A stretch of DNA of 64,000 bases, from NCBI GenBank assembly GCA_907163375.1, contig CAJQUW010006967.1, forward strand, positions 186,001 to 250,000. The letters run 5' to 3'. The notes below the pieces were generated by a model. That model saw nothing but the letters and a program-made list of their open reading frames with translations. It was not told the origin of the DNA and did not search any database. This DNA is from Prostheceraeus crozeri. Its lineage: Eukaryota > Platyhelminthes > Polycladida > Euryleptidae. The translations under genes and the position numbers were made by a program. Shown here one piece after another: positions 11,186 to 24,052 of the stretch; the stretch's first letter is position 1, and each line of letters opens with the position of its first letter.

Positions 11186-13684
11186 TTCCATTCCGGATAC
11201 GAAGATCACCTGATTTATTTGGAATGACCATAGTGCACACTTTACGCTATAGAAAAGACACTGTCAGAAATCAGTGTGAACTTTTGAAACAAAATTGAAA
11301 GTGTTTTTGTGGTAAACAAAACAACCAGTAATCTCGTCAACGAAATGATCTCCATTGTTTATACATGAAAATTAAGGTTAGCATGAGGAACGAACAAGTA
11401 TTCTAACAGAGTTTCTGAAGTTTGTTAACGCCACATTGAAATCACGCTTGAACTGTTTAACATCGCTAAAGTCCCTTGAATGAAATTGAACCGGCTATTT
11501 ACCTGAGATAATGCAAAGTTCCAGTTCACCTGGACATAGTTTTGAAAATGCCCAGATTTGACAATGCAAGCACAAAGTTCGTTGACAGCTATATACGGTG
11601 CGCTTCGTGCTATGAAGACTCTTCATTACTGCTCGGAATTGTCCAAACCAGCTTATACATATTGTCTACGGCTGGCGAGGAGTTTCGAGTTTAGATTGTT
11701 TAAGCATGTGGACATTGTTCTTTTTGTAAATATGCTCATGCCAAGAATCCTCAGCTGGGTCTAAGAAACATTCTTCACTGTCCGTCAAGCAGATAAAAGT
11801 GATGAGCTAAAAGATTTCGAAAGAAGTAATGAACTGTGTCTATGTAAGTAGAATGTGGAGAGATAATTTCCTGAATTTCCCACTATCATTAATCAGATGA
11901 AGTTGTCCATCATGGTTACCAAGCTAAACTGATGATCATTGAAGCTACATCATGCAGTGCTCAATTGCAGACCTTCCATTGTTTCAGTGCATTCAGTGCA
12001 CATACGGACGGATTTATCATGCGAAATTATCAACTTCTAAAAGCATGGTTTCCATAACAATCTTTCTGAAAGCTGTAACTACTTCAACCTTATATGCAGC
12101 TCTCAATTGCAAAAAAATCAAATATGACAGGGAAATTGTACATCTACCAAAAGAAGGGAAATAAGGCAATGTGTTGAAAGTGTTATGGTGAGATTGTTGA
12201 AGCTTTGCCGGCTTTTATTTCAACTGTCACTGAAATGCTATGATATACAGAGATACATAACTGATGCTGAACATTTTACAAAGAGATAAAATCAAAGAGA
12301 AACTCACAACATTAGTTTTTCATCAAAAAAAACATGAATGTAAACTACAGTGTAGATTGAACATGCAGCTTCCGCCATATATCACCAGCGTCACACGGAA
12401 TCAGAATAATAGAACTTGGCGCCATACCACAAACTAAGTATTTTCGTGAGACAACATTTTTCAGGGAGTAGTTGCGGAAAGCAATGCTGAATGTTGGCTT
12501 AATGCTGACATGAAAGAGCTGAGTGGAATATATTGATGGGCAATTCCATGCCGTGTCGTACAGGACATTCATACGACTTTTTTGTCATTGGCGAGTAGGT
12601 CATTACTAGAAAATTAATTTTATCTTATGTTTATTGTAGTTGAGTGCATGGCCTAATTGCATGCAACAGCCGCTAGTTAATGTTGCTTTTATTATCAGAG
12701 ATATTTGGCCATTTGTTACATGTCGCACGGGATAAAGTATTATTTTCATTTTACTTTTCATCAAAATTCTGTGATTTGATTAAAGTTATTAGAACTATAT
12801 TGCAGATGGATATTTCTCACATAAATGGCAATATAAAACCATAATAGGAATTTTGATATAATCTCTTGTTTTGTTTCTATATGTCAAGGTTCACCATGTC
12901 GTATGGGACAAATTTGTCCACCTTCTCACATAGTTCATTTACTACAGATTACCGGCGAATCTTTAATTAACAGAACCACAATCGTCTACATGAAATTTTA
13001 TTGAAACTTTGCAATGGATAGAATCATGTTTTAATTGACAGAAAAGCACTAAAAAGTCGATATTCGGTGGCCATCATATTCGGTGTTTTTCTAAGCAAAA
13101 TGGTCTTTTTGACGAATACTGCGAAAAAACATGAAAACAAGTGTATAAGACAGGAATCATTAGATGCTTGATGTGTCTGGGAGTAAACCGAGTACGAAAA
13201 AACAATACGACAGCTGTGACTAGATATAATTTCTGACCTCTATGTCCGCTTTGCCGTGAAATTGTCCTTATAATGATGATGGATGTTGGTAAGTTTCGCG
13301 CACGTGACGATGGCATGGTGGTTACTGACATGAGCGATTGTCTAGCGGGTTCAAATCTATCGCAGTATACATTTTGTATTATTCACATGGACGTCAAAAA
13401 TCGGTTATGATAAATTGAATTTCTCGATCATAAAGCAGGGAGAATTCATTCCAGCTTGGATGAAATGGCGACGAAAAAGAAGTTGCAAATACAACCACAA
13501 GGCATGCGCATAACAATGCAGCTACTCCCTAACCGCACGAAATTTCCTACTGCTTCTTTGAAATATAAAGATTAGAGAATGAATACACAAAATATATAAT
13601 TGGAAGCACTTTAGGAACTGTTATTTATCACGCTCTCAATCGTTGCAGAATGCAGAATTTACCAATTTTAAAGCCATAAGTTTG
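11186..13684. other. Non-coding stretch
   Basis: About 2.5 kb of AT-rich DNA with only short, anonymous open frames (for example 11558-11764, 11952-12164, 12345-12572 and 13074-13331). I see no domain, splice structure or repeat in it. Confidence 0.5.
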
Positions 13685-13757
13685 ACCAGACCCAGGTTTG
13701 AACCACGGTCTCCCGGACGCAGCGCGAACAGTCTACCACAAGGCCACAGTGCCGGCT
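13685..13757 (-). repeat. tRNA-derived SINE head
   Basis: Read on the minus strand, this has an A-box-like TGGCCTTGTGGTAGAC and a B-box-like GGTTCAAACCTGGG about 50 bp apart, as in an RNA polymerase III internal promoter. The ends do not form a proper acceptor stem, so it is a tRNA-derived SINE and not a working tRNA gene. Confidence 0.65.
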
Positions 13758-13992
13758 TGCCTACCTTACTATAAATACTTATTTCTCAGAATTCAGGATT
13801 TAGTCTAGTTACCATGATAGTGAGACAACATTATCACTATGGAAGGTGTGCTTAATGTCAGGTTGTCAAAATTTTACCCTCTTCATTCTACATTTCAAAA
13901 TAATGGGAGACGGTTTCTTCTAAAAAATGTAAATAGCATCTTTTTGAAGAAAACAAGTTCTGATCGGTTAGATAAGGGATGACGCAGCAATT

Positions 13993-14012
13993 TTTCAATT
14001 TCAATTTCAATT
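13993..14012. repeat. Short TTTCAA-type microsatellite
   Basis: Three tandem TTTCAA units sit just upstream of the LINE fragment at 14020. Confidence 0.6.
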
Positions 14013-14019
14013 CTAGGGC

Positions 14020-14460
14020 AAGGATGGACAAACAAGAAGTAAAAATCTACTCAGCCATGATACGACCGGCAATTACCTATGGGGGACTGTTGGGTACCGA
14101 AGAAGAATGATACACAAAGGCTGATAGTGACCGACATAAAGATGCTCAGGCGATGTCAGGGCTGAACCCTCCGAAACTGTGTCAAGGATGAAAAGCTCCG
14201 GCGCAAGATGAGAGTCCCAGGCATCGACAGATTCATAGAATTCAAGCTGCTAACATAGCGCGGGCACGTCAGTAGAAGACCGGACGATCGTACAACTCAA
14301 CCAGTCTTGCATCAACCAATTTCTGGCAGACGAAGGAAAGGTGGTCCACATCCTCTCATGGAAAAAGACATGAAGCAAAAGGGGATCACCCACAACCGGG
14401 TCCTAGATCGCGTTGAATGGAAGAGGACGATACGGCCACCTTGGAGCAATTTAGGATTGA
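14020..14460 (+). pseudogene. LINE reverse-transcriptase C-terminal fragment
   Basis: Translated pieces in shifting frames read KIYSAMIRPAITYG, then DIKMLRRCQG, then GRRRKGGPHPLMEKDMKQKG followed by VLDRVEWKRTI. This is the usual order at the end of non-LTR retrotransposon polyproteins: palm/thumb 'Y..VxRPxxxYG', 'KMLRW', then 'GRRxxGRP.xRW...D...D...W..'. Frameshifts and stops show it is an old, 5'-truncated copy. Confidence 0.65.
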
Positions 14461-14706
14461 TGCCCGGTAAAGGTGAGCAGTTATTTGACGAACTAAACGT
14501 AAAACATCATCTTCTAAGCTTCTTGAATGGCGGCTTAGTAATGTTTTCGAGCAATTTTCGAAATATGTTATTAGGAGGGGTCAAGTCAAAATGGTCTCCA
14601 AAATAGTTGTGATGAAACTGTAAAGGGGAAGCCACAAAATAAAATTTTAATAACAAATGTTTTCAGCAACATATAAAACCTCGGTAAGTAGCTACAACCT
14701 AAAGCT

Positions 14707-14776
14707 CAATAGCCTCTGACAGTTCGAAAGTAGGCTTACTGAAGCCTACTTCCACGATCTGTCAGAGACTATATTG
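14707..14776. other. 70-nt imperfect hairpin
   Basis: CAATAG pairs with CTATATTG with one bulge. CTCTGACAG pairs with CTGTCAGAG, and AGTAGGCTT pairs with AAGCCTACT around an ACTG loop, with a 6/9-nt internal loop. Size and shape fit either a microRNA-like precursor or the core of a tiny inverted-repeat transposon. Confidence 0.5.
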
Positions 14777-17700
14777 ACTTTCTGCATAAAATCATAGGGC
14801 AATTCCACGCGTTACAACGTTATTTCGCACGCATTTCATGAAATTGGAACTTAGTTTTTCATCAAAAGCAAAATGCCATTTCTCATCATCTCTGAATGGA
14901 TTCCAATCATTCTTGCGGTCAAAATGAGGAATACATCGCCGGAAAAGCACAAAAATTTGACTATCGTGCGCGAAAAAATATTTTATTACAAAGTTACGAC
15001 GTTAAGCGAATCCAACCTCGGTTTTTTGTTATGTTGCACTTTTCTATTTTTCTGCGAATTGAGGCGATATTTTCATTCCATCTTTTGTGGACATGTTCTC
15101 GACGCGCTCTTCTTTTATGACTAGTATGCAGGAAGTCTTATCCTACAACTGCTGAATCGTAAATTGAAGTTATTCAATGTTGCGACGTTAAATGCAAAAT
15201 GGTACGAGGTTTCGCATGCGAAAAATATGTGAGCACGTTTTCCGAACAACACAAATTCAAAGTACAGCCGTTCCTAAATGATTCCAATGATCAGCAAATC
15301 ATTCGAATCAAAAGTATACAGTATTCGACTTCTCCCCGATGACTGGACTCAGTATAACTCACACAATGGTGGACCTATCAAATTCATCCTCATCCTCATT
15401 TAGTGACAGTGAAATTTCCCTTTAACTTGTCTTTTCATGAACATCGTAGCTATAATGTTGTCATTTCGGTTTGTGAGACGGTCTTCAAACCAGGAATCAT
15501 CGCTTTATGCATTCCGTCGACACTTCCTGACCTGCAGGTGTCCGACGAGATTGGCTCTTAGACTTTCTGTCCGCAAAAGTCGAACAGCTTCATATGATCT
15601 AATCCGATAATCGTAACGTGATGACTTTGTTTTGGATACTGGATTTTCGGTGTGTGTTAGTGTCATGGAATGTTTCGCTAATGACTATGTAGGCCTACGC
15701 AGCGACCGCAAGGACCATCCTACAACTTGCGCTGGAGTCGTCTGCAAACGTATTACATGACGTTGTTGATGTAGGTCCACTGGATAGCACTGACATTCGG
15801 TGCCATTCCAAAATGACTGAAGAAAAGTAGAAAACTGAGCAGAACTGCACGATATTTAAGATATTATAACTAATTTGCCAAACGTCCGCTCTTAAAGGTT
15901 CAGCTCTTGAAATTTCCTTTCCACTTTGCAATTCTAAAAGAATAGCAATTCTGGTTGCATATTCAATGATGACATCCTTTATAGACATTAATAGTATTTT
16001 CAGAATTTTAGGCTTCAGTCAATGCCCACAAACGAAAAGAAGCATAAAACATTCATACTACTAACTTTAGACAGGTAAAATAATCATACTACTTATGTTT
16101 TGATAAAAGTAGTACTCATCCTTTTCAGTAATGCTATTGAGCGAACTCTTCCACCGAGCTGTAAAACACGATTTATGAGGATACTGCGTAGCAACTTTCT
16201 AAATGATTATACTAGAGATACATTTTTTCGTCAAATTGGGCACTACATGTAGCTACTATGCTGCAATTTCGAGCATTATTAGGTGGCAGCATTTGTCTTG
16301 AAATTTTCTCAAAAACGTGATGAAAATTCCTAGTATGACAGAATTTCAAAAGGCGAGGGAACCATGTCACAATAAAATAGCTAGAAGACAACACAGAATG
16401 TGTCTACTCATCAAGTCACAGTATTCGCGTGTACATAAATGGACAAATGGAGATCTTATCCAAATCAAAGAATTACAAGATATTGAAAATTCTTAAATAA
16501 TCGGCACATTTTGAAACTATACCTACCACCAATACCGCGAGTACTCGGATGTAGCTTCCATGTAACAGTGAGACCTCATTGCGCTACGTTACTGTGTTGC
16601 GTTACGACGTCACAATGTTACGTCGTTACGATTGTCAAAATGCTCTTACACAAAGCATTTTTGTTAACATAAAGCGGATCCGAACAGACAATGTGATATG
16701 AATCACCTAACTTACTTTGCAACCAAATTTAGGAAACTTTATAGATTGGTTGATGGTCGTGAGACGAAACAATGACAGTTTCCTCTACGTCGTTACACAT
16801 GTACGCTCAGATCTACATGTCAATTTTTTAACCAAATGAAGGAAGGTGAGATTGCTTTTGAAGAAGTTCTCGACTTGTGACTCGAATAAGTAGCAAACAT
16901 CTGCTATATTTGAATAAATTTGAAATATATTAATACGATAAAGAGCAAATTTTATAAATGATAGTTTTCAATTTTTCTTGTTTGTATTACAGTATTTATT
17001 TAATTTATCATTTTCTGATGGAAGTCAAGTATCCGTGGTAAGTTGAATGTTTTACTGGATAATATAAGTGTCAAGGACAATAAACATGCTCTCAGGTACT
17101 TCAGAAAATTACCCAAATGTTGACATATGCGTGGAATTGCCCTATAACAGACACCTTGTGTTGAATGTTGACTTCTATTGCGTGTTGTCTGTTGTGTATG
17201 TCATCACAATGAAGTGTTGGATTCACAGAATTAGATTGTTTAAGCGTCTCATTTTGCTGAAAGTGCAAACTGATTCAAAGCAATGACACATGCAGGAACT
17301 TACTAACAGGGCAAGAAGAAATTTTCAATACCTTACAGAGATGAGAAAAACAGACATGCGTCGCTTGCACATTGCTGTGAATTCCTTCAAAATGCTCGGA
17401 TCGACACAATTCCTCCAGATTCAAAGAATTCAGATCATTGCGCGAAAGTTTTCTCGACAATGTAGGTCCTTCCGATCATTATTAAAAAATATAGCAGGCG
17501 CACGAAAAAACCTTCACAAACTTATCTGTAGAACTTGACATCGTCTGCGTCTCTTTGCTTTGTTATCCGGTTGATAACGGTGACTGAAATGTCGCACAAT
17601 CTGGCGTGTTTGATGTTCGCCTGACTACTCACTTTTCGATTACTATGGTATTATGGCATCAGATTATTAGCCATATTTCATTAGTGTCACATGTTCTATT

Positions 17701-18402
17701 GTTTCCTTTCTAGTTAAACAGAAGAAGTGACGGCCTGTCTAATCATGCGGTTGGATTGCTTGTTGAATTCTATTCCTCATGTCTATTATTCTATTATGTC
17801 TATTATGTTTAATATGTCTATTATTATTCTAGTCCTCATGTAATATCATGTTAAGTAACTGCTTTTCTTGTTCACAATAGAATGATCTGCTGCACAGTAA
17901 ACACTTCTGCTCAACTATCGCTCGGCGAATTCAACACCTAGTTTTACATGTTGCTGAAAACGTTTCAGTTACTTAAATTCCAGTTGCGGCAGTTTCATCA
18001 AAACGTAGTTTCAGAACAATTTTGTAAAAAGATCACTTTGACCTTGAACCATAAGTTCACTAATTAATTTAGTCGAATTTGGAAAATATATGAAATTTGC
18101 CTTTTCTGCAGAAATGGATTTTTTCGATCAAGAACGAGTGACGGTACATTTACTTTACATCTTCTATTCTCCTTTTGGTCGACCGATGAAGTTCATGTTT
18201 TTAGACCAACTTCAGCGGTTTCCGCCAAATGGCAAAACATAGGCAGTTCCGGCAGTTTTACACCTTTAATCTTGAAGTTCTGGTAGACATAACAAATTTG
18301 TCTTTAACTTTGAATTTTTCCCTGTAACTTCACTTAAGTTCCGCTTAACTCCATCGATGCTTATTCTGACCTCATGCTGTAGCACAAAATTCAATTACTC
18401 AC
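14777..18402. other. Non-coding stretch, probably intronic or intergenic
   Basis: No gene recognised. Short open frames (for example 15695-15988 minus, 17068-17286 plus, 17290-17538 plus) carry no known domain. A degenerate TCTATTA-type low-complexity patch lies around 17785-17832. If the exon at 18403-18671 continues leftward, part of this could be its downstream intron. Confidence 0.45.
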
Positions 18403-18671
18403 CTGATTTCTTTTGCAATCGACATGATCTCATCACTTTGTTCCCGGACACTCTTCATATCACTGGTCAGCTTCGTCAGCCGCACATCAAGATTTCGGTG
18501 GATTTCATCTCTGCTACTCAACGAGTTATCAGGAGTGGTTATCATGTAGATATAAAGAAGAAAAATGAAGCATCCAATAATTATTAGGAGCCGACGCCAT
18601 TTCATTGTCCTGACGCCGACAATGCCACTGCCGGTGTGCATGACACCGTTGGGCAAACTTGAATGAGAACG
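18403..18671 (-). CDS. Host exon: N-terminus of a type II membrane protein, FUT8-like candidate (partial)
   Basis: On the minus strand a pyrimidine-rich acceptor ending TTGTCAG precedes 18671. The exon runs to a consensus donor ATCAG|GTGAGT at 18403/18402. The start is probably the ATG at 18641; a second in-frame ATG is at 18605. The peptide has a short basic tail (MKWRR), one membrane segment (LLIIIGCFIFLLYIYMI) and a stem with heptad-like leucines ending SDEIMSIAKEIR. This is the layout of a Golgi type II glycosyltransferase. The end of the stem resembles the alpha-1,6-fucosyltransferase segment QNEDLRRMAESLR, but that match is short. No catalytic exon is visible here, so it would lie at lower coordinates beyond the window. 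Confidence 0.6.
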
Positions 18672-21600
18672 CTGACAAGAAAAGAAAAAAAAGTAAGTGA
18701 ATGCCATTAAAAAGAATCAGGGCGACAATGCATCAACTTCATACACATTATCTTATACTTTCTCATGCAGTAAACTTGTATACTTACTCAGAGATTCCCA
18801 GGGTCAGCTGGCGGATCTAAATAAATGAATCATTCAGAATAAAAGGCTCATATCTAATGTTGGAACTCTAGAGGAGAAAATAACAAGAGCTTTACCCCGT
18901 AAACAACACAGCTCCTACATATTCAACCGTTCCTGTGCTGAGTACCATGATTCAATGTATAGTAAAGGACCGAAAGACATGTAGGCAAAATACCTTTCTC
19001 TTGTGTTATTTTGAAGACTGTGATAAGTGATGACTTAATGACCACCTTCAAATTCAAACTTGAATCAATTTTCAGCCGCTTGTTCAACGATGTATGAATA
19101 TGAGAAGCATATCTGCATGAATATGTCTACTGTATTTCTTTAAATAGACTCCGTGGCGTCTATTCGAGGCGAGAGAGAAATATCAGTACTGATGACTAAG
19201 AGCATGTTGAGTTCTTGGTTAATGTAAGTTAATAAAAACTGTGCGACACTATGAATCAGTATCAGGACAACACGCAACTTCCACGACAGATTTCGCACTG
19301 TCTTTACTACAGAATTATCCTATTGAATTTGTTACCTCCAACCTGCGTCGTAATTTTTCTATATCAACGTCGAGAAAGCGAATAAATATTCCTCTTCACT
19401 TCTAATGCGCAACATGACTATATCGTGAGAAATACACCACTCGCAGTGAATATACATTGACTCACTGTAATCAATATATGTATTATATTTTCAATAATAA
19501 GCACGTTGACTAATTGTAAAACTGTTGAATATGCTTGTGTAAAGCTTGTAATGTTTGACTGATAAGATTTGCTCAATGGCAACTTGTGATATACTCGTCA
19601 ACATTTCTCCCAAGCACTGATAAGCTTTGTACCAATATTTGCTGGAAATAAAATGTAGAAATTACTTTCACTGATATGTTCAATAACATAATCTCTGGAA
19701 TGGAATAAAATCGAATGGCTTTGAATAAGAAAGCTGTTTCAGTTTTTATCAAATATGCAAAGTCAGGCAAGGAGACAAGTCATGCTAACGAGTTCATGGC
19801 GCCGATGGAATAGCCCTATTCATACTCATTACTTAGTTTGGATAAAAATATAATCAAATCCCGACTCCATAGATAAGGACGAGAATGTCGAAAGGCATGA
19901 TTTTCAATCACTAGATAAAGAGTGGTAATGTTATAAGAGAAATTCTGGTGAAAGTTCAAGCGAATGATGGACAAACTCCTCTTCACGAGCTACAGAGTCA
20001 GAGATGATCGATTGTTGAAATTTCACACTTAAATGGAAAAAACGAAACATCAAGAAATTGATCATATTTCATTTAATAATGCTGATGTTTTACAAGACGA
20101 TAAACTACTGCCAAGGCAAACCTGTATCGGAAAACGATCATTTCAATTTCAAACTGAAATTACTTTTATTAATTATTGTCATTTATTACTATTTACAAGA
20201 CCACTGAAATAGCTCAGGTCTGAGGACATCTTTAAATTGGGCATCAGGTCTGACATGCCCCTGCGAACTCTGCCATCTTTAGGACATTACTTTATCCATT
20301 GTTCAATACGATTATGCAATGTTCATTACTTTAATTATGTGAAAGTCGTCTACATGCCAGCCACTGAATCAGTTTGTAATACGCATGATCGATTAATTTT
20401 AACGTAGATGATCCGAAAGTCAATTGTGATGTACATGTATTCCTGGTTCTTAAGATTTTACTATATAAATGAGTAGAAGTGAAGTATATATTCTGGATAA
20501 CTGCAGCAGAGTTATTAATTTGTACATCAATCTCTCCATTATATTATGATCTTGCACACATGATTCAGCTATTTGTGATATAACTATACATGGAATGGGC
20601 TATTGAATCAGAACATATATTGTCATATATTATATGTACTTTATATTGCACATACATTAACGTGAAGATCAGAATCATGTCATCAGATCATCAGAATCAT
20701 ATCAAAGAAAATACTCCTGGAATCCTGAAAAAGAATCGTAATGAGTGAAATTATTCACACCCTGCCAGTATTTGCTGTGCCCCTGAATACGAACATCCAA
20801 ACCTCATTATTTAGTCAATGTCATCATTACGCTACTTTTCGATTTCCGGAATTCAGTAAGAGAATGCAAGATTCAATTTATGAAACTCAGACTTCCTTTT
20901 GAAGTCCCCGGAAGTGTGTGAATATGCCGGCAATTGCAAAAAATAAAGCCGCTGCTCATCAAAAATTGCAGAAACAACTTCCCTTGTTGAAAACATGCCA
21001 GCAGATGTCCTTTGACTCTTCTAGATTTCAAGGAAATGCGTCACTTGAACTGTCATGGTCGGCACGCTTCAACCTACTCTAGATGAGTGGAATTCAAAAT
21101 ATTGGTCAGTAGGCTATTCTTTTATCCACTGAAACCTACTTGAAACATTTCAAGTAGAGTTTGAATGCAAAACAGCATTATGCAATAAAAAATTATGTGT
21201 AGAAGTTGCAACAATCTTTTCGACCAATGTAAGAAGAGCATAAGAAACGTTAATAAATCTTTCTAAATTCCATATTACATGTCATTTTGCTTCTTCTCAA
21301 TGTAATTCAGAAATTTAGGCTGCATCCAAATAATGAATGTGCCTCTTTCAACAGTAAAAACGGAAGAAATTGACACCAGAAAAGAAATAGAGTCCATCAA
21401 GACTTTGACTCTTGCAATTTTCAATAACAACATTTTCAATTCTGAAATGAAAAACTCTAATTCCATTGACTAACAATAAGAAATTTATTAGTCAATGAAT
21501 TGACAGTATATTATCCCCTAAATCTGTGAAGGCAATCTGTCATGATTTGAAAAATGTAGCAGGGCAATATTTTTATCATTGCTCTTCTGAGAGGGCAAGA

Positions 21601-22190
21601 TAAAGTTTCATGAAAATATTCGTATATCAACATTGGTTATTGGACGTTTGACATAGATTTAGAGGATAAGCTATTCTATGAATCCAGCGGGCAAGATCTG
21701 AGTTTGTCATCAAAGTCATGCCTTCTACAGGGCGCTTCTTATAAAGTATTCGGCTTTTTCTAACAATCCTCTTATGGATTGACGGAGTGAGAGCAGACTC
21801 AGTTGAACGACATGAAACGTCACATATCTATGATGCACACAACACACGTTCTCATCCCTTACTAGAAAAAATCAAGGGTTGAAGGATATTGTTCATGTAC
21901 TTTATCCAGTGTGATAGATCACTTGCATGTATAAGTAACAAGAAATGTGCATTTGGGCATGCGTTATAAAGGCGGAAGGTGTGCTGATAAGTTTTTATTA
22001 ATTTTATATTATAAAGAGAAACTCAACAGAATTGCGCGATAGTCTAGCAATTTGATATAACGCTTCTTTTCTTTTCATGTTGGAGTGAGACATGCCACGA
22101 ATATCATGAAGCGATCTTCTCTGATCACTCAGTTGATTTAAATAGTGTTTGAAAATCTGAAAGCGTTGATATAACAATTTTTCTCATTTT
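18672..22190. other. Non-coding stretch
   Basis: Upstream side of the minus-strand exon at 18403-18671. It may include its 5' intron. No exon, RNA gene or transposon end is recognisable. Short direct repeats of a CAGAATCAT motif occur around 20668-20702. Confidence 0.45.
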
Positions 22191-22367
22191 GTTTTGCCAT
22201 GTATGAAGCTTTAACGTCAATACTCCTTCACGCTGTGGCACTTTTTATCCGGATGCGCTTCCTGCCGACTTCGTAGGACACTTTCGGGGCTCGAACTCCG
22301 GACCAAGAGATCACTAGGCCAATCACTTGACCATTGTACCACGGACACCACATGTTTTGCCATGTAT
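22191..22367 (-). repeat. tRNA-derived SINE with 14-bp target duplication
   Basis: The insert at 22205-22353 is flanked by a perfect 14-bp direct repeat, GTTTTGCCATGTAT (22191-22204 and 22354-22367). On the minus strand it starts TGGTGTCCGTGGTACAATGG (A-box region) and has a B box, GAGTTCGAGCCCC, followed by about 75 bp of tail. The unbroken duplication marks a young, complete insertion made by LINE machinery. Confidence 0.8.
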
Positions 22368-23964
22368 CCGGTAATTAAATGAACATGATAAGGATTAAAC
22401 ATCTAAAAAATGAAACTTTCATCGGATACTGAAGATATTTCACGAAAGATTCAGCAAAACTTATCATATAACATCAGTTGAAATATTCAACACGATTGAT
22501 GCCTCACATTTTTTTAGTCTTTCGCGACTTCGCGAGCTAATAAAATAAAATAATATGAATTACAGAAACCAATGCTGGAGCCTCAAAGTATTCCCTTGAC
22601 ACTAAACAAGCAAAGAGTGTTCCAACCTTGACCTCAACGACTTTGCATGTCTCACCCGCAACTAGGATCCAATTGAGGTCAAACAATTGCGCAAAAGTGT
22701 TACAGAAATTCATAGAAACTCCGGGTAATTACGATATGTGAATGATGTAAGATATATTTCTCTGTTAGCAGAATCTTTGGCACTTCTATGTTAAATTGAG
22801 TAGGTCATAGTTATCTCGACGGATTCTATGCTTTCACGTGGTCTTGAGCTCAACTCCAACATTAACTATGTAATGAAACCTTGAAGAAAAAATAAGTGAA
22901 CTCATTTTAAATTTTCATAACTCTTAGTGTTGAGTAAGTATGCATTAAATGGCAATTTAAAACTCGAATTTATGGGTCGCTTTTGCAAAACTGGATATCA
23001 AATAAGCTTTTCGGAACCAGCTTACTGCAAACTGAGAAATTTTCATGACAGCTCTTGTTTCGCTAACTTAGCGAAATGCGATTGCTTCGCGAGTATAAAG
23101 ATCAGCGAAACATATTTCTGTTTTATTTCTAAAAGTATTTAACCACTCTTTGTAGGACCCATCTCCAAAGCTCCATAATTAAGCTTCACCAAACACCAGC
23201 CAATAGCTATCGCTTGGCTATTGTTGCTATTATGTAGATTGCGCAAAGCCTGAGCCATCCAATTTTGAATGCTTTGACTCCATTGAAGACAGCTTCATAT
23301 CATAGCAAAGCAGGTTCGCGAAAACACAAAGTCGCGCGAAATTCGTGTTTTACGGATTTGCGAAATTTTCCCGCGGTTTGCTGCATTCAAACATCATATG
23401 TCCATCTTGTAATTGAGCGATAGAATCGATGGTTTGGAAGATATCGTCGATCGGTTGGTCAGTCCATACTGATATCTATATGATTTGCAATATGAAGAAC
23501 AACAGCGACCACACAAATGATTTGAAGGACATCATTAGTCAAAATTTAGCTTTCATAAGTGCGAAAAAGTCTCCTGCAGTGCTTCCGCTTTGGAATCCAC
23601 ACAAACGTTTGTATTTAGTCACGAATATTCTGAAGAAAAAGGCGAGCACGAGCGACGGTGCCCCAATTGATTGGGTGATTTTGTTTTGATAACGAATATC
23701 TATTGAATTCCAATCTTTCGAATTTCATAAATTTCTTAAGTACAATTTTATTAATTTATTAAATACCTTAATTGTATTTCAGATTTTTTATCGTGTATTT
23801 CATTAATGAATTTGCTCGATTCAAAACTTCATGCATGAACGCGAACTCGACGAGAACTCATCATCTCTATGAAAAATTTTGGCTAATTTCGTAAACAAAG
23901 TTCCTCTTATAATCAAGAGAATGACAACTATTAAGTCAATAAAGACACCGACATCCTTGATTCC
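22368..23964. other. Non-coding stretch
   Basis: No gene recognised. The frames at 22927-23142 and 23429-23689 lack any known domain. An approximately 30-bp motif beginning AGAGAATGACAACT (about 23918) recurs in direct orientation near 24413. Confidence 0.45.
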
Positions 23965-24052
23965 CCGACCGCACTCGCCTGACCCAGGAATACAACTGAA
24001 GTCCGCTTCGGAGACGAGCTTGCACCTTCTCCACTAGGCTACGCCAGCGGTA
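23965..24052 (-). repeat. Degenerate tRNA-derived SINE head
   Basis: On the minus strand it contains TGGCGTAGCCTAGTGG (A-box-like) and GTTGTATTCCTGGG (weak B box). It lies between direct repeats of an AGAGAATGACAACT motif (about 23918 and 24413), which could be a duplicated target or parts of the same repeat family. Confidence 0.5.

Noticed and set aside
13685-13757. Possible tRNA gene
   Set aside because: The first and last bases do not pair as an acceptor stem. Called a tRNA-derived SINE.
15695-15988. 97-codon minus-strand frame with plausible protein-like start
   Set aside because: No splice sites, domain or neighbour supports it, and the second half looks random.
22205-22353. Possible tRNA gene
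   Set aside because: A and B boxes are present but there is no proper cloverleaf, and the piece is bounded by a 14-bp target duplication, so it is a SINE.
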